Shown here: positions 23,256 through 31,314 of the stretch, piece by piece | How positions within the stretch are numbered: position 1 is the first letter of the stretch | Layout: each line of letters opens with the position of its first letter | Source: Bacteroidales bacterium | GTDB taxonomy: Bacteria > Bacteroidota > Bacteroidia > Bacteroidales > Bacteroidaceae | Direction: 5' to 3' | Length of the DNA: 31,496 nt | Assembly (NCBI GenBank): GCA_004554665.1 | Contig: SFKY01000026.1 | Location: forward strand, 1 to 31,496 | Notes under the pieces: generated by a model | Database searches by the model: none | What the model was told of the DNA's origin: nothing | The model's input: the letters and a program-made list of their open reading frames with translations, nothing else | Made by a program: the position numbers and the translations under genes

Positions 23256-25121
23256 ATGGCTAAACCTAAACTAACTGACAAGAAACCTTTTATGACGACA
23301 ACCGCCCTGCTGTCATGGATGCTGCCTCTGGCGGCACTCCTGGCAGTGGGGATTATCCTTGTTGTCTTCGAGTCAGACTATCTTTTCAAGGTACAGGAGC
23401 TGAATTTGTTCCTTTATACCCCCTTGTTCTTCAAGCAGCAGCTTGTTGTGTCAGGAGGCTTCCTGACATGGCTGGGGTGTTATTTCACGCAGTTTTTCTA
23501 TCATCCAGCTCTTGGTGTGACACTGCTGTGCCTGTGGTGGGCATTGCTGATGTGGCTTTTCAAGAGGACATTCCGCATCGCCAACCGCTATAGTGCGCTG
23601 TTGCTGTTGCCGTTGGCACTGATGGTGATTACCGATGTAGACTTGGGCTACTGGATATACTACCTAAAGTTCCGTGGGCATTTCTTTGCCACTACGGTAG
23701 GCTTTTGCCTGTCACTCGCCGTGGTGTGGGCATACCGTTGCCTGCCCGTAAGATGGCACCTGCGCACAGCCTTTATCCCTGTTGCCGTGGCGTTGCTCTA
23801 TCCTGTGGCGGGTGTCTATGCCCTCATAGCCGCCATAGTCATGGCTGTCATGTCCTGGGTTGTCAATGATTCCGTGGCATCAAAGGTCACCGACTGCATA
23901 GTGGCTTTGCTGTCTGTCGCTGCCGTGCCATTGCTCTTCTACCGTATGGTCTTTGTGCAGACGAGCATTGAAAATATATGGTTCACGGGTATGCCGCTGT
24001 TCCTGATGCCTGACAGATACCCCGCATACTATACACCCTGGATAGTGATGACAGCACTAATGGCAGTATTGGCCCTGACTGTCAGGGTGAGCGTGCCTGC
24101 CAAGCCTCGCCGTCCGCTTCTGTTCTGGTCGTCACAGCTCGTGCTTGTTGGCTGCGTGGCTTTTGCCACATGGCATTTCTGGTACAAGGACCGCAATTTC
24201 CACCACGAGATACGCATGTACCACTGCATAGACAACCAGGACTGGGAAGGAGTGCTCAGCGAGTACCGCTCCATGGATGCCGACGAGGAGCCGACACGAA
24301 TGATGTGGATGATGAAGAACCTTGCGCTCACAAGGCTCGGACGTGCCGGCGACGAGATGTTTAGATACAAGAATGGTGATGCGCCTTGCAATGCTCCGTT
24401 CCTGGTAAGGCTTACGCAGACGGGCGGCAAGCAGCTGTATTTCAACTACGGCAAGGTGAACTTCTGCTACCGCTGGTGCCTTGAGGACGGTGTGGAGTAC
24501 GGATGGAGGGTAGACTTCATAAAATACCTGCTGAAATGCTCGCTCGTCAATGGTGAGCTGGTGGCAGCAAAGAAATATATGGACATACTGAAGCAGACAA
24601 AATATTATGCCGGCTATGCTGAACGTTATGAGGCGTATATCCGAAATCCGAAGCTGATAGCCAAGGACAGCGAGTTTGCTACCATTGCCCATTACATGGA
24701 TGCCAAGGACGTGCTGACCTCCGACAACACCCTTGTGGAGATATTCCTTCTCAACATGTTCTCCAACGAGGACAGCAGCGACCCGCTCTATCAGGAGCAG
24801 ACACTGCTGGCAGCCCTGCAGCAGAAGGACATACAGCTCTTCTGGCCCCGCTTCTTCCATTACGCACAGATACACCAGGGCGAGAGGATGCCCACACACT
24901 ATCAGGAGGCGGCATACCTCTATGGGCATCTTGAGAACCAGGTGGACATCTCCAACATGCCTTTCGACGAGGAGGTGAAGAGCAACTACGAGGGCTTCAT
25001 GGCATTGGCACAGCAGAATGCAGGGCTTACGGAGGAACAGCTCAAGCCTATCCTGTACCCCATGTATGGCGGCACCTTCTACTACGAGTATTTCCTGATA
25101 CGCAACCAGAAAAGCTATTAA
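23256..25121 (+). CDS. DUF6057-like polytopic membrane protein
   Basis: A 621-residue inner-membrane protein. The N-terminal ~310 residues hold about ten hydrophobic segments (for example 18-38, 50-75, 77-95, 103-125, 137-157, 165-205, 210-232, 262-282, 290-310), including aromatic-rich stretches such as LGYWIYYLKFRGHFFATT. The C-terminal ~300 residues are soluble and helical with TPR-like spacing (QDWEGVLSEYRSMDADEE, LVNGELVAAKKYMDILKQT). The layout matches what I recall as DUF6057, a Bacteroidota family of unknown function. Its likely partner is the next gene, the CxxCH lipoprotein, 145 bp downstream. I do not assign a reaction. Confidence 0.75.
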   Translation: MAKPKLTDKKPFMTTTALLSWMLPLAALLAVGIILVVFESDYLFKVQELNLFLYTPLFFKQQLVVSGGFLTWLGCYFTQFFYHPALGVTLLCLWWALLMWLFKRTFRIANRYSALLLLPLALMVITDVDLGYWIYYLKFRGHFFATTVGFCLSLAVVWAYRCLPVRWHLRTAFIPVAVALLYPVAGVYALIAAIVMAVMSWVVNDSVASKVTDCIVALLSVAAVPLLFYRMVFVQTSIENIWFTGMPLFLMPDRYPAYYTPWIVMTALMAVLALTVRVSVPAKPRRPLLFWSSQLVLVGCVAFATWHFWYKDRNFHHEIRMYHCIDNQDWEGVLSEYRSMDADEEPTRMMWMMKNLALTRLGRAGDEMFRYKNGDAPCNAPFLVRLTQTGGKQLYFNYGKVNFCYRWCLEDGVEYGWRVDFIKYLLKCSLVNGELVAAKKYMDILKQTKYYAGYAERYEAYIRNPKLIAKDSEFATIAHYMDAKDVLTSDNTLVEIFLLNMFSNEDSSDPLYQEQTLLAALQQKDIQLFWPRFFHYAQIHQGERMPTHYQEAAYLYGHLENQVDISNMPFDEEVKSNYEGFMALAQQNAGLTEEQLKPILYPMYGGTFYYEYFLIRNQKSY

Positions 25122-25134
25122 AGCATAGTATAAA

Positions 25135-25206
25135 TCTATAATGTCTATAATGTCTATAACGTCTATAATATCTATCTCCTCTATAATATCTATCCCCTCT
25201 ATCCCC
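25135..25206. repeat. 9-bp tandem array after the DUF6057-like gene
   Basis: Eight 9-bp units (TCTATAATG x2, TCTATAACG, TCTATAATA, TCTATCTCC, TCTATAATA, TCTATCCCC x2), trailing into TCTTCCCAC. The unit family is the same as at 23167-23229, so the DUF6057-like gene is bracketed by the same array. Confidence 0.85.
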
Positions 25207-25266
25207 TCTTCCCACCCCCTTAGCAAGAGGTTCTAAGAACACCCAATAAAACATCAACTATATACA

Positions 25267-26754
25267 ATGAAGAATATCTTTTCCATAGCATTAACCCTTC
25301 TCCTGCTGGCCTCATGCCATCAGGCTGAGGTGCCTACGCAATATGCCGACAGCAAGGCTTTGCCAAAAATCTACCCCGACTATATCGATGTTACCGTGCC
25401 TGTGAACATCGCCCCACTGTCCTTGCAGCTCATGCAGGATGCCGAAGAGGTGGTGACACGCTATTCTGCCGAAGGCGAGGAGATTGTATGCGGTGGCCGG
25501 AAGGCCATGCCTGACATAGACGACTGGAAGGCTCTTGCGGCCAAGGCGGCGGGCAAGGACATCACCGTAGAGGTGTTTGCAAAGAATGGCGGTGCATGGA
25601 CAAGGTACAAACCCTTCGCTATACACATTTCGCCCGATTCCATCGACAGCTATATCAGCTATAGGCTCATAGCACCCTCGTATGTCACATACGAGGACCT
25701 GACCATCAACCAGCGAAATCTGGAGAACTACGAAGAGAGTGTCATCTACGGCAACATGATGCTCAGCACAGAGGTGGACGGACAGTGCATAAACTGCCAC
25801 AACTACCAGGCGGGAAACCCGCAGCGCATGCAGTTCCACGCACGACACAACCATGGAGGTACCGTGGTGGCATACGACGGCAAGATAAAGAAGGTGAACA
25901 TGAAGAACGACTCCATACTCTCTGCCGGAGTATACCCGTCGTGGCATCCTTGGCTCAAGCTCATCGCATACAGCACCAACAAGACAATGCAGAGCTTCCA
26001 CACCCGCGACATCAACAAGATTGAGGTCCTGGACTCGCAGAGTGACCTTATTATATATGATATCGACAACAATACGGTGACTAACATCGAGAACGACTCT
26101 ACGGAGTTTGAGTGCTACCCCAGCTGGTCGCCCGATGGCAAGTGGCTATACTATGTCAGTGCCCACTTCGAGTTCCGTGGCCTCATGAGTCGTGATGCGG
26201 AAAGTATTATGCGTGCCAAGGAGATTAAGTACTCCATCTATCGCAAGCCGTTCAATACCGAAACCCTGCAGTTTGGCCCCCGTGAGCTGGTGTTCGATGC
26301 TGCCGCCTTGGGGAAGAGTGCCACGCTGCCCCGTCTGTCTCCCGATGGACAATACCTGCTCTTTACCATGGGCGGATGGGGATGCTTCCATATCTGGCAC
26401 CGTGACGCAGACCTGTATATGTTGCGCCTCGCAGACGCTAAGGTATGGCCACTGACGAAAGCCAACTCTCCAATGGCTGAGAGCTTCCATAACTGGTCGA
26501 GCAATGGCAAGTGGATTATATTCTCCTCAAGACGCACGGATGGCGTATACACCCGTCTGTTCTTCTCTCATGTCGATGGCAAGGGCAATGCAACTAAGGC
26601 GTTTGAGCTGCCGCAGGCAGACCCCGACTACCATCGCCAGTTTATGAAGAGCTATAATGTGCCTGAGTTTATGCGTGGCCCGGTAACAGTCAAACCACAG
26701 GACTTCGCGGATGTGCTCAAGAATGATAACGTGGAGCCGGTGAAGTATAAGTAA
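25267..26754 (+). CDS. PD40/TolB-like beta-propeller lipoprotein with a CxxCH motif
   Basis: A 495-residue lipoprotein (signal MKNIFSIALTLLLLASC, lipidated Cys17). Residues about 35-165 form a first domain of unknown type. At 174-178 there is a CINCH sequence, the c-type heme attachment pattern CxxCH, in the setting DGQCINCHNYQAGNP. From about 195 on, WD40-like beta-propeller repeats follow (YPSWHPWLKLIAYS, YPSWSPDGKWLYYVS, LPRLSPDGQYLLFTM, NWSSNGKWIIFSS). His and Met residues near the motif (M188, H191, H194, H196) could supply a distal ligand, but this is a guess. It follows the DUF6057-like gene closely, and the pair probably works together. Whether heme is bound is untested. Confidence 0.8.
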   Translation: MKNIFSIALTLLLLASCHQAEVPTQYADSKALPKIYPDYIDVTVPVNIAPLSLQLMQDAEEVVTRYSAEGEEIVCGGRKAMPDIDDWKALAAKAAGKDITVEVFAKNGGAWTRYKPFAIHISPDSIDSYISYRLIAPSYVTYEDLTINQRNLENYEESVIYGNMMLSTEVDGQCINCHNYQAGNPQRMQFHARHNHGGTVVAYDGKIKKVNMKNDSILSAGVYPSWHPWLKLIAYSTNKTMQSFHTRDINKIEVLDSQSDLIIYDIDNNTVTNIENDSTEFECYPSWSPDGKWLYYVSAHFEFRGLMSRDAESIMRAKEIKYSIYRKPFNTETLQFGPRELVFDAAALGKSATLPRLSPDGQYLLFTMGGWGCFHIWHRDADLYMLRLADAKVWPLTKANSPMAESFHNWSSNGKWIIFSSRRTDGVYTRLFFSHVDGKGNATKAFELPQADPDYHRQFMKSYNVPEFMRGPVTVKPQDFADVLKNDNVEPVKYK

Positions 26755-26854
26755 CTATGGTGTCCAGTTTGTTGTACCCAAAACGGGAACCTGCGTAGTT
26801 ACCAGATTTAGGTTGACTATTTGCAGCAAATACATACCCGGCACGCACTTGCAG

Positions 26855-27006
26855 CAAAATAAGAATGCTCCAAATTACCGATCGGTCACGGATGGGTAAC
26901 TGGAGCATTCTCTCTAATGAACAGTGTGATAATTGTTAGTTAAAAAAACAGTGTCACAATCTCTTAATCTCTAAATAAAACTTATGAAAACGTTTACTTT
27001 CTTTTA
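26855..27006 (-). ncRNA. Candidate minus-strand small RNA (speculative)
   Basis: A Bacteroidota-type -7 element on the minus strand (27020-27013, TACCTTTG) points away from any gene. About 100 bp downstream on the same strand is a strong hairpin followed by TTATTTT, a terminator-like end. Together they would define an RNA of about 150 bases ending near 26855. There is no -33 match, so this is a low-confidence suggestion. Confidence 0.2.
26863..26910. terminator. Hairpin terminator after the PD40 lipoprotein gene
   Basis: GAATGCTCCA (26863-26872) pairs perfectly with TGGAGCATTC (26901-26910), with a second inner stem TTACC/GGTAA. On the plus strand it is followed by TCTCTAATG, on the minus strand by TTATTTT, so it would terminate better on the minus strand. 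It lies about 110 bp past the lipoprotein stop. Confidence 0.55.
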
Positions 27007-27115
27007 TCGCTGCAAAGGTAAGTATATAGTTTCTCATTGATACCCACTTATCATTATTTGACACCCATAATTCGTTAAAATACCTATATCAGGCAGTTGT
27101 TTCGACTTTATTCCT

Positions 27116-27123
27116 TATCTTTG
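27116..27123 (+). promoter_or_regulatory. -7 element of the HTCS gene
   Basis: TATCTTTG matches TAnnTTTG. Transcription would start about 27130, giving a ~59-base leader to the ATG at 27189. The -33 region is not a good match at 19 bp. Confidence 0.5.
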
Positions 27124-27188
27124 CATTCTATCAGCCATATTTATCTTGGCACTTATCCCTGGTATGTGATTTGGCATTTTTACCATTC

Positions 27189-30100
27189 ATGAAGAGAACT
27201 ATCCTGTTTGCGCTGAGTCTGCTCCTGACTCTGACAACGACCAAGTCCAAGTCGTTGCCATATCGTGTTGTCTCCACCATTAAGCCCTCGCAGTCTGACG
27301 AGTTGCGATGTTTGCTTTTCGATAAGGGTGGTCTGTTGTGGATAGGAAGCAGTTCGGGACTGAAATCATGGGATGGATATGAAATGGCCACCTACCGCTC
27401 GACGGCATTCTCGCCGGGCATACTTCCCAACAACACCGTTATAAGCATTACCGAGGACCACAACGATTGTCTATGGCTTGGTACCCGTAACGGACTTGTG
27501 AGGATGAACCAGAGGACGGGCGAGTTCCGCACCTTCTTCCTTCCAGATGACAGACAGAGGATTATCTACTCGTTGTTTACCTCTTCCGACGGTACTGTAT
27601 GGATAGGTACCGATGGTGGCCTTACGCGCTTCTTGCCCGAGACTGGTACCTTCGAGAATTTCACCAGTGAGAACTGCACATTCCTCGACCCCACAGGAAA
27701 AAAACTCAGCCGCTATGGTTACAGTGTCAAGTCAATGGTTGAGGACCGCGAGGGAAACCTGTATATTGGCACATGGAACACCGGACTCCTGCACTTCGAC
27801 ATCAAGCGCAGGATGATAAGGCAATACCGGCCGCTCAATGCCCTGAACTCAGCCTATTCGTTGCTGCTCGACAGCAAGGACAGGCTGTGGATAGGCACAT
27901 GGGGCTATGGCTTGCTGATGATGCCGGAGCCAGACCGTTGGCCAGGGACAGAGGTGGTCACTGTGGCTGGGCAGGGCAAGGACTTTTCCACTTTCTATAA
28001 GATTGTCGAGGACCCAGTGACGAAGAAACTATGGGGAACCACCATTGAAGGTATCAGCATCATAGACCCAGAGAAGAAGACCTTGGAGAAGTACACCGAT
28101 GCGGCAGGCTATTCCATAGGACTGTGCAACGATATCGCTGTCGATGAAACGGGCAGAATATGGGCCACAACAATCTCTGGCAGGCTGTTCCAGTTCTCTA
28201 CCCAGCCGTCGCCCTTCCGCACGTCGGCGCTTCATCTTGAGGACAGGCTGGCGTCGTTGGGAGCCGTGTGCTCGTTGTATTCTGCCGATGGCCAGTGGTT
28301 CTGGATGGGAGTCAGTCCCTACGGTCTCGTGCTATACAACCGTGCCGACGGTACCTCTATGTTCAATAAGGATATTCCCCTCTTCGACAACGTGCTCGAC
28401 AAGGGACTGTCGACAAGGATAACATCCATCATCAGGCGGCGTGACGGCACACTGTGGATGGCCTCGAACAGCTATGGCATCATCTCCAAGAAGGCAGGAC
28501 AGCAGGCCGAGATGATAGATGCGCAGTCATGTTCCTGGATGGGCGACAATTACGTAAACAGCCTGTTCGAGGACAGCAAGGGAAATGTGTGGGTGGGACA
28601 GCGCTCATGCCTCTCCCGTGTGAGACCCGACAACAGTGGCGACATAATGAAGATGGCGGATGGACATGGCGACTTCAGCAACTGCGATGTGAGGGGCTTT
28701 ACCCAGGACAGCAAGGGTAATGTCTGGGTGGCAACCGATAATATGGGCATCGTCAGGATTAGCGACAACAACGGACGCTATGGTTTCTCAAGATACTATC
28801 CCGGCAATGGCAAATACGCCGTGGACGATGCCGTCAGCTGCTATGCAGACTCCCATGGCCGCCTGTGGGCGATAAGTGTCAGCGGAGGACTGTTCCGCTA
28901 CGATAGCGTCAAGGACTTGTTCATCGCTGTGAACAAGATATACAATATCGATGGCGACAGGGTGTTCTCCATCAATGAGGATGTATACGGCAACCTATGG
29001 CTCGCAGCGGATGGGAGTCTCGTGAGACTTACCATCGACAAGCAAGGAAGCGTGATTCCGTCCCATTTCACCGATGAGGACATCCTTGGTGCGGCAACCT
29101 TCTATCCCAATGCCACCTACCGCCTTGGCAAGGAGATATACTTCGGCAGCGACGGAGGGATGATATCCTTTGAACCTACCAAGGCTATGGTGAGTGAGAA
29201 AAGGAATAGGGCAAGGCTGTTGGTTACAGACATACTGCTCGACGGAAAAAGATATATGGAGCTGGACTCCGCCCAGAGACATAGCCTCACGGAGCAGACA
29301 CCAAGGTACACACGCAGCATTGTGGTGCCACATGGCGTGAGCAAGCTGTCGGTGGAGTTTGTGCTGCTGAACTATTCCGGCAACAGCCGCACAAAATATG
29401 CCTATATGCTTGAGGGACATGACAACGACTGGCGGAGTGCCGACTCACGGCTGCGAAGAGCTACCGTGGAGAATATCCCGTCAGGATCTTATATCCTGCA
29501 CCTGAAGGCTACCGACAACTTTGGCTATACCGTGGAGTTGCCTTACGCCATATTTATAAAGGTGTTGCCCCCATGGTACCAGACGTGGTGGGCGTTTGTG
29601 ATATATTTCCTGATAGTGGCATGTGGCATATGGCTGTCGGTAAAATGGTACAAAGAGCATATCAAGACCAAGAACAGGTTGCAGATGGCAGTGGTATTCA
29701 CCAATATCACCCATGAGTTGCTTACACCGCTCACCGTCATCTCGGCAGCCATAGACCAGCTGAGGCAGAAGGCACCTGGCAACGAGCGGCAATATATGCT
29801 TATGCAGAACAACATCAGCAGGCTGACGAGGCTGTTGAGGCAAATACTGGAGGTAAGGAAGTCACAGGCAGGACAGCTGAGGCTGAAGGTCAGTTGCCGC
29901 AACCTGGCCGAATTTATTGAGGCGGCATGCGACAACATCCGTCCTATGGCAGAGGCACGCGGACAGCAGATGGTATTCACCTGTGGAGAGGGTACGAGGG
30001 CTAACGTGTGGTTTGACCCCGACAAGATGGACAAGATAATGTATAACCTGCTATCGAATGCCGTGAAGTATAACCGTGACGATGGCAGGATAGAAGTTGG

Positions 30101-31217
30101 TATGACCTTTGCCGACAATGTGGCAACCATTACTGTAGCCGACCAGGGCATAGGAATATCACGGGAGAAGATGCGGCATCTGTACAGCCGTTTCCTCGAT
30201 GGGGACTACAGGCGCATGAATACCATGGGTACCGGAATAGGACTGTCACTCACACGCGACCTGGTGGTGCTGCATCATGGAAGCATAGACTGCGAGAGCA
30301 AGGTGGATGAGGGTACCACATTTACCATAAACATCCCTATAGGAAGAGATAAATATCAAGAGGAGGAAATAGACAGTCAGGCTGAGGTACTCATACATGC
30401 TGATGCCATTGACGAGCCTGCTGGCACTCCAATATATCCCAGTGACATTCCCTGTGGCGACTACTCGATACTCATTGTGGAGGACAACGAGGACCTGCTC
30501 GGACTGATGAGCCAGCTGATTGGTCAGTATTATAAGGTATATACCGCCAAGAATGGCGAGCAGGCTCTAAACATCATCCATCGGGAGAGCCTCGATCTGG
30601 TGGTGTCGGACGTAATGATGCCTAAGATGGACGGCATAGAGCTGACAAGGCGTATCAAACAGAGCGATGACTATGCGCAGCTGCCAGTGCTGCTGCTGAC
30701 TGCCAAGACACGGGATGAGGACCGCGACAAGGCATACGAGACTGGAGCTGACGAATATATGACCAAGCCATTCAAGCTTCATGACCTCTTGCTAAGGGTG
30801 AGAAATATCATTGAGAACCGTGAGCGTATAAGAAGACGGTTCACCATGCAGACCGACTTTGTGGTGGAGGAGCAGCACTATAGCGACCCTGATGAGAACT
30901 TCGTGAGGAAGGCCGTTGACTGTGTGAGGGCACATCTTGCCGACCCTGACTACGACCGCGACTCTTTCGCCTCTGACATGTGTGTCAGCAGTTCAACCCT
31001 CTACAACAAGCTCCGCGCCCTTACAGGACAGAACATCACGGGCTTCATATCGTCGATAAGGCTCAAGGAGGCATGCAGGATAGCAAAGGCGAATCCGAAG
31101 ATAACCATTGGCGAGCTGTCCGTGAAGGTGGGCTTCAACAGCCCGAAGTATTTCTCCAAGTGTTTCAAGAAGGAGTTTGGAATGTTGCTCAAGGACTATG
31201 TGGCGCAGGAGGAGTAA
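27189..31217 (+). CDS. Hybrid two-component system sensor-regulator (HTCS)
   Basis: A 1342-residue inner-membrane regulator that senses a glycan fragment in the periplasm and activates a nearby utilisation locus. In order: signal/anchor (MKRTILFALSLLLTL); two seven-bladed propellers of Reg_prop repeats (LWIGTRNGL, VWIGTDGGL, LWIGTWGYGL, VWVATDNMGI, and so on) to about 700; Y_Y_Y domain (about 710-790); transmembrane helix about 800-822; HisKA with phospho-His in NITHELLTPLT (about 838-848); HATPase (NLLSNAVKYN, ADQGIGIS, GTGIGLSLT); receiver (about 1093-1210) with phospho-Asp in VVSDVMMPKMDG; AraC-type DNA-binding domain (about 1238-1342). The ATG at 27189 is preferred over a TTG six codons earlier. 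The neighbouring GH16 gene suggests a beta-glucan-type signal. Confidence 0.95.
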   Translation: MKRTILFALSLLLTLTTTKSKSLPYRVVSTIKPSQSDELRCLLFDKGGLLWIGSSSGLKSWDGYEMATYRSTAFSPGILPNNTVISITEDHNDCLWLGTRNGLVRMNQRTGEFRTFFLPDDRQRIIYSLFTSSDGTVWIGTDGGLTRFLPETGTFENFTSENCTFLDPTGKKLSRYGYSVKSMVEDREGNLYIGTWNTGLLHFDIKRRMIRQYRPLNALNSAYSLLLDSKDRLWIGTWGYGLLMMPEPDRWPGTEVVTVAGQGKDFSTFYKIVEDPVTKKLWGTTIEGISIIDPEKKTLEKYTDAAGYSIGLCNDIAVDETGRIWATTISGRLFQFSTQPSPFRTSALHLEDRLASLGAVCSLYSADGQWFWMGVSPYGLVLYNRADGTSMFNKDIPLFDNVLDKGLSTRITSIIRRRDGTLWMASNSYGIISKKAGQQAEMIDAQSCSWMGDNYVNSLFEDSKGNVWVGQRSCLSRVRPDNSGDIMKMADGHGDFSNCDVRGFTQDSKGNVWVATDNMGIVRISDNNGRYGFSRYYPGNGKYAVDDAVSCYADSHGRLWAISVSGGLFRYDSVKDLFIAVNKIYNIDGDRVFSINEDVYGNLWLAADGSLVRLTIDKQGSVIPSHFTDEDILGAATFYPNATYRLGKEIYFGSDGGMISFEPTKAMVSEKRNRARLLVTDILLDGKRYMELDSAQRHSLTEQTPRYTRSIVVPHGVSKLSVEFVLLNYSGNSRTKYAYMLEGHDNDWRSADSRLRRATVENIPSGSYILHLKATDNFGYTVELPYAIFIKVLPPWYQTWWAFVIYFLIVACGIWLSVKWYKEHIKTKNRLQMAVVFTNITHELLTPLTVISAAIDQLRQKAPGNERQYMLMQNNISRLTRLLRQILEVRKSQAGQLRLKVSCRNLAEFIEAACDNIRPMAEARGQQMVFTCGEGTRANVWFDPDKMDKIMYNLLSNAVKYNRDDGRIEVGMTFADNVATITVADQGIGISREKMRHLYSRFLDGDYRRMNTMGTGIGLSLTRDLVVLHHGSIDCESKVDEGTTFTINIPIGRDKYQEEEIDSQAEVLIHADAIDEPAGTPIYPSDIPCGDYSILIVEDNEDLLGLMSQLIGQYYKVYTAKNGEQALNIIHRESLDLVVSDVMMPKMDGIELTRRIKQSDDYAQLPVLLLTAKTRDEDRDKAYETGADEYMTKPFKLHDLLLRVRNIIENRERIRRRFTMQTDFVVEEQHYSDPDENFVRKAVDCVRAHLADPDYDRDSFASDMCVSSSTLYNKLRALTGQNITGFISSIRLKEACRIAKANPKITIGELSVKVGFNSPKYFSKCFKKEFGMLLKDYVAQEE

Positions 31218-31284
31218 GGTCGAAGGGCTGAGGTCTAAGGTCTAAGGTCTGAGGTCGAAGGACTAAGGTCAAAGGTCTAAGGTC
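31215..31284. repeat. 7-bp tandem array starting at the HTCS stop codon
   Basis: Ten 7-bp units of TAAGGTC or close variants (GAAGGGC, TGAGGTC, GAAGGAC, AAAGGTC). The first unit's TAA is the HTCS stop codon. The array ends 30 bp before the GH16 start. Confidence 0.85.
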
Positions 31285-31314
31285 AACATTACAAATTAAT
31301 AAAAAGTTAAGAAG

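Larger units (their letters stand above)
26755..27115. other. Spacer before the HTCS gene
   Basis: No protein gene is supported here. The stretch holds the hairpin at 26863-26910, a direct repeat TTGCAGCAAA (about 26820-26829 and 26849-26858), and AT-rich DNA with a minus-strand TACCTTTG (27020-27013). A small minus-strand RNA is possible (separate entry). Confidence 0.5.

Noticed and set aside
24132..25226. Minus-strand frame opposite the DUF6057-like gene with an IDIIDVIDIIDI-type repeat at its start
   Set aside because: The repeat is just the 9-bp TCTAT array read backwards; the rest is a shadow of the real gene.
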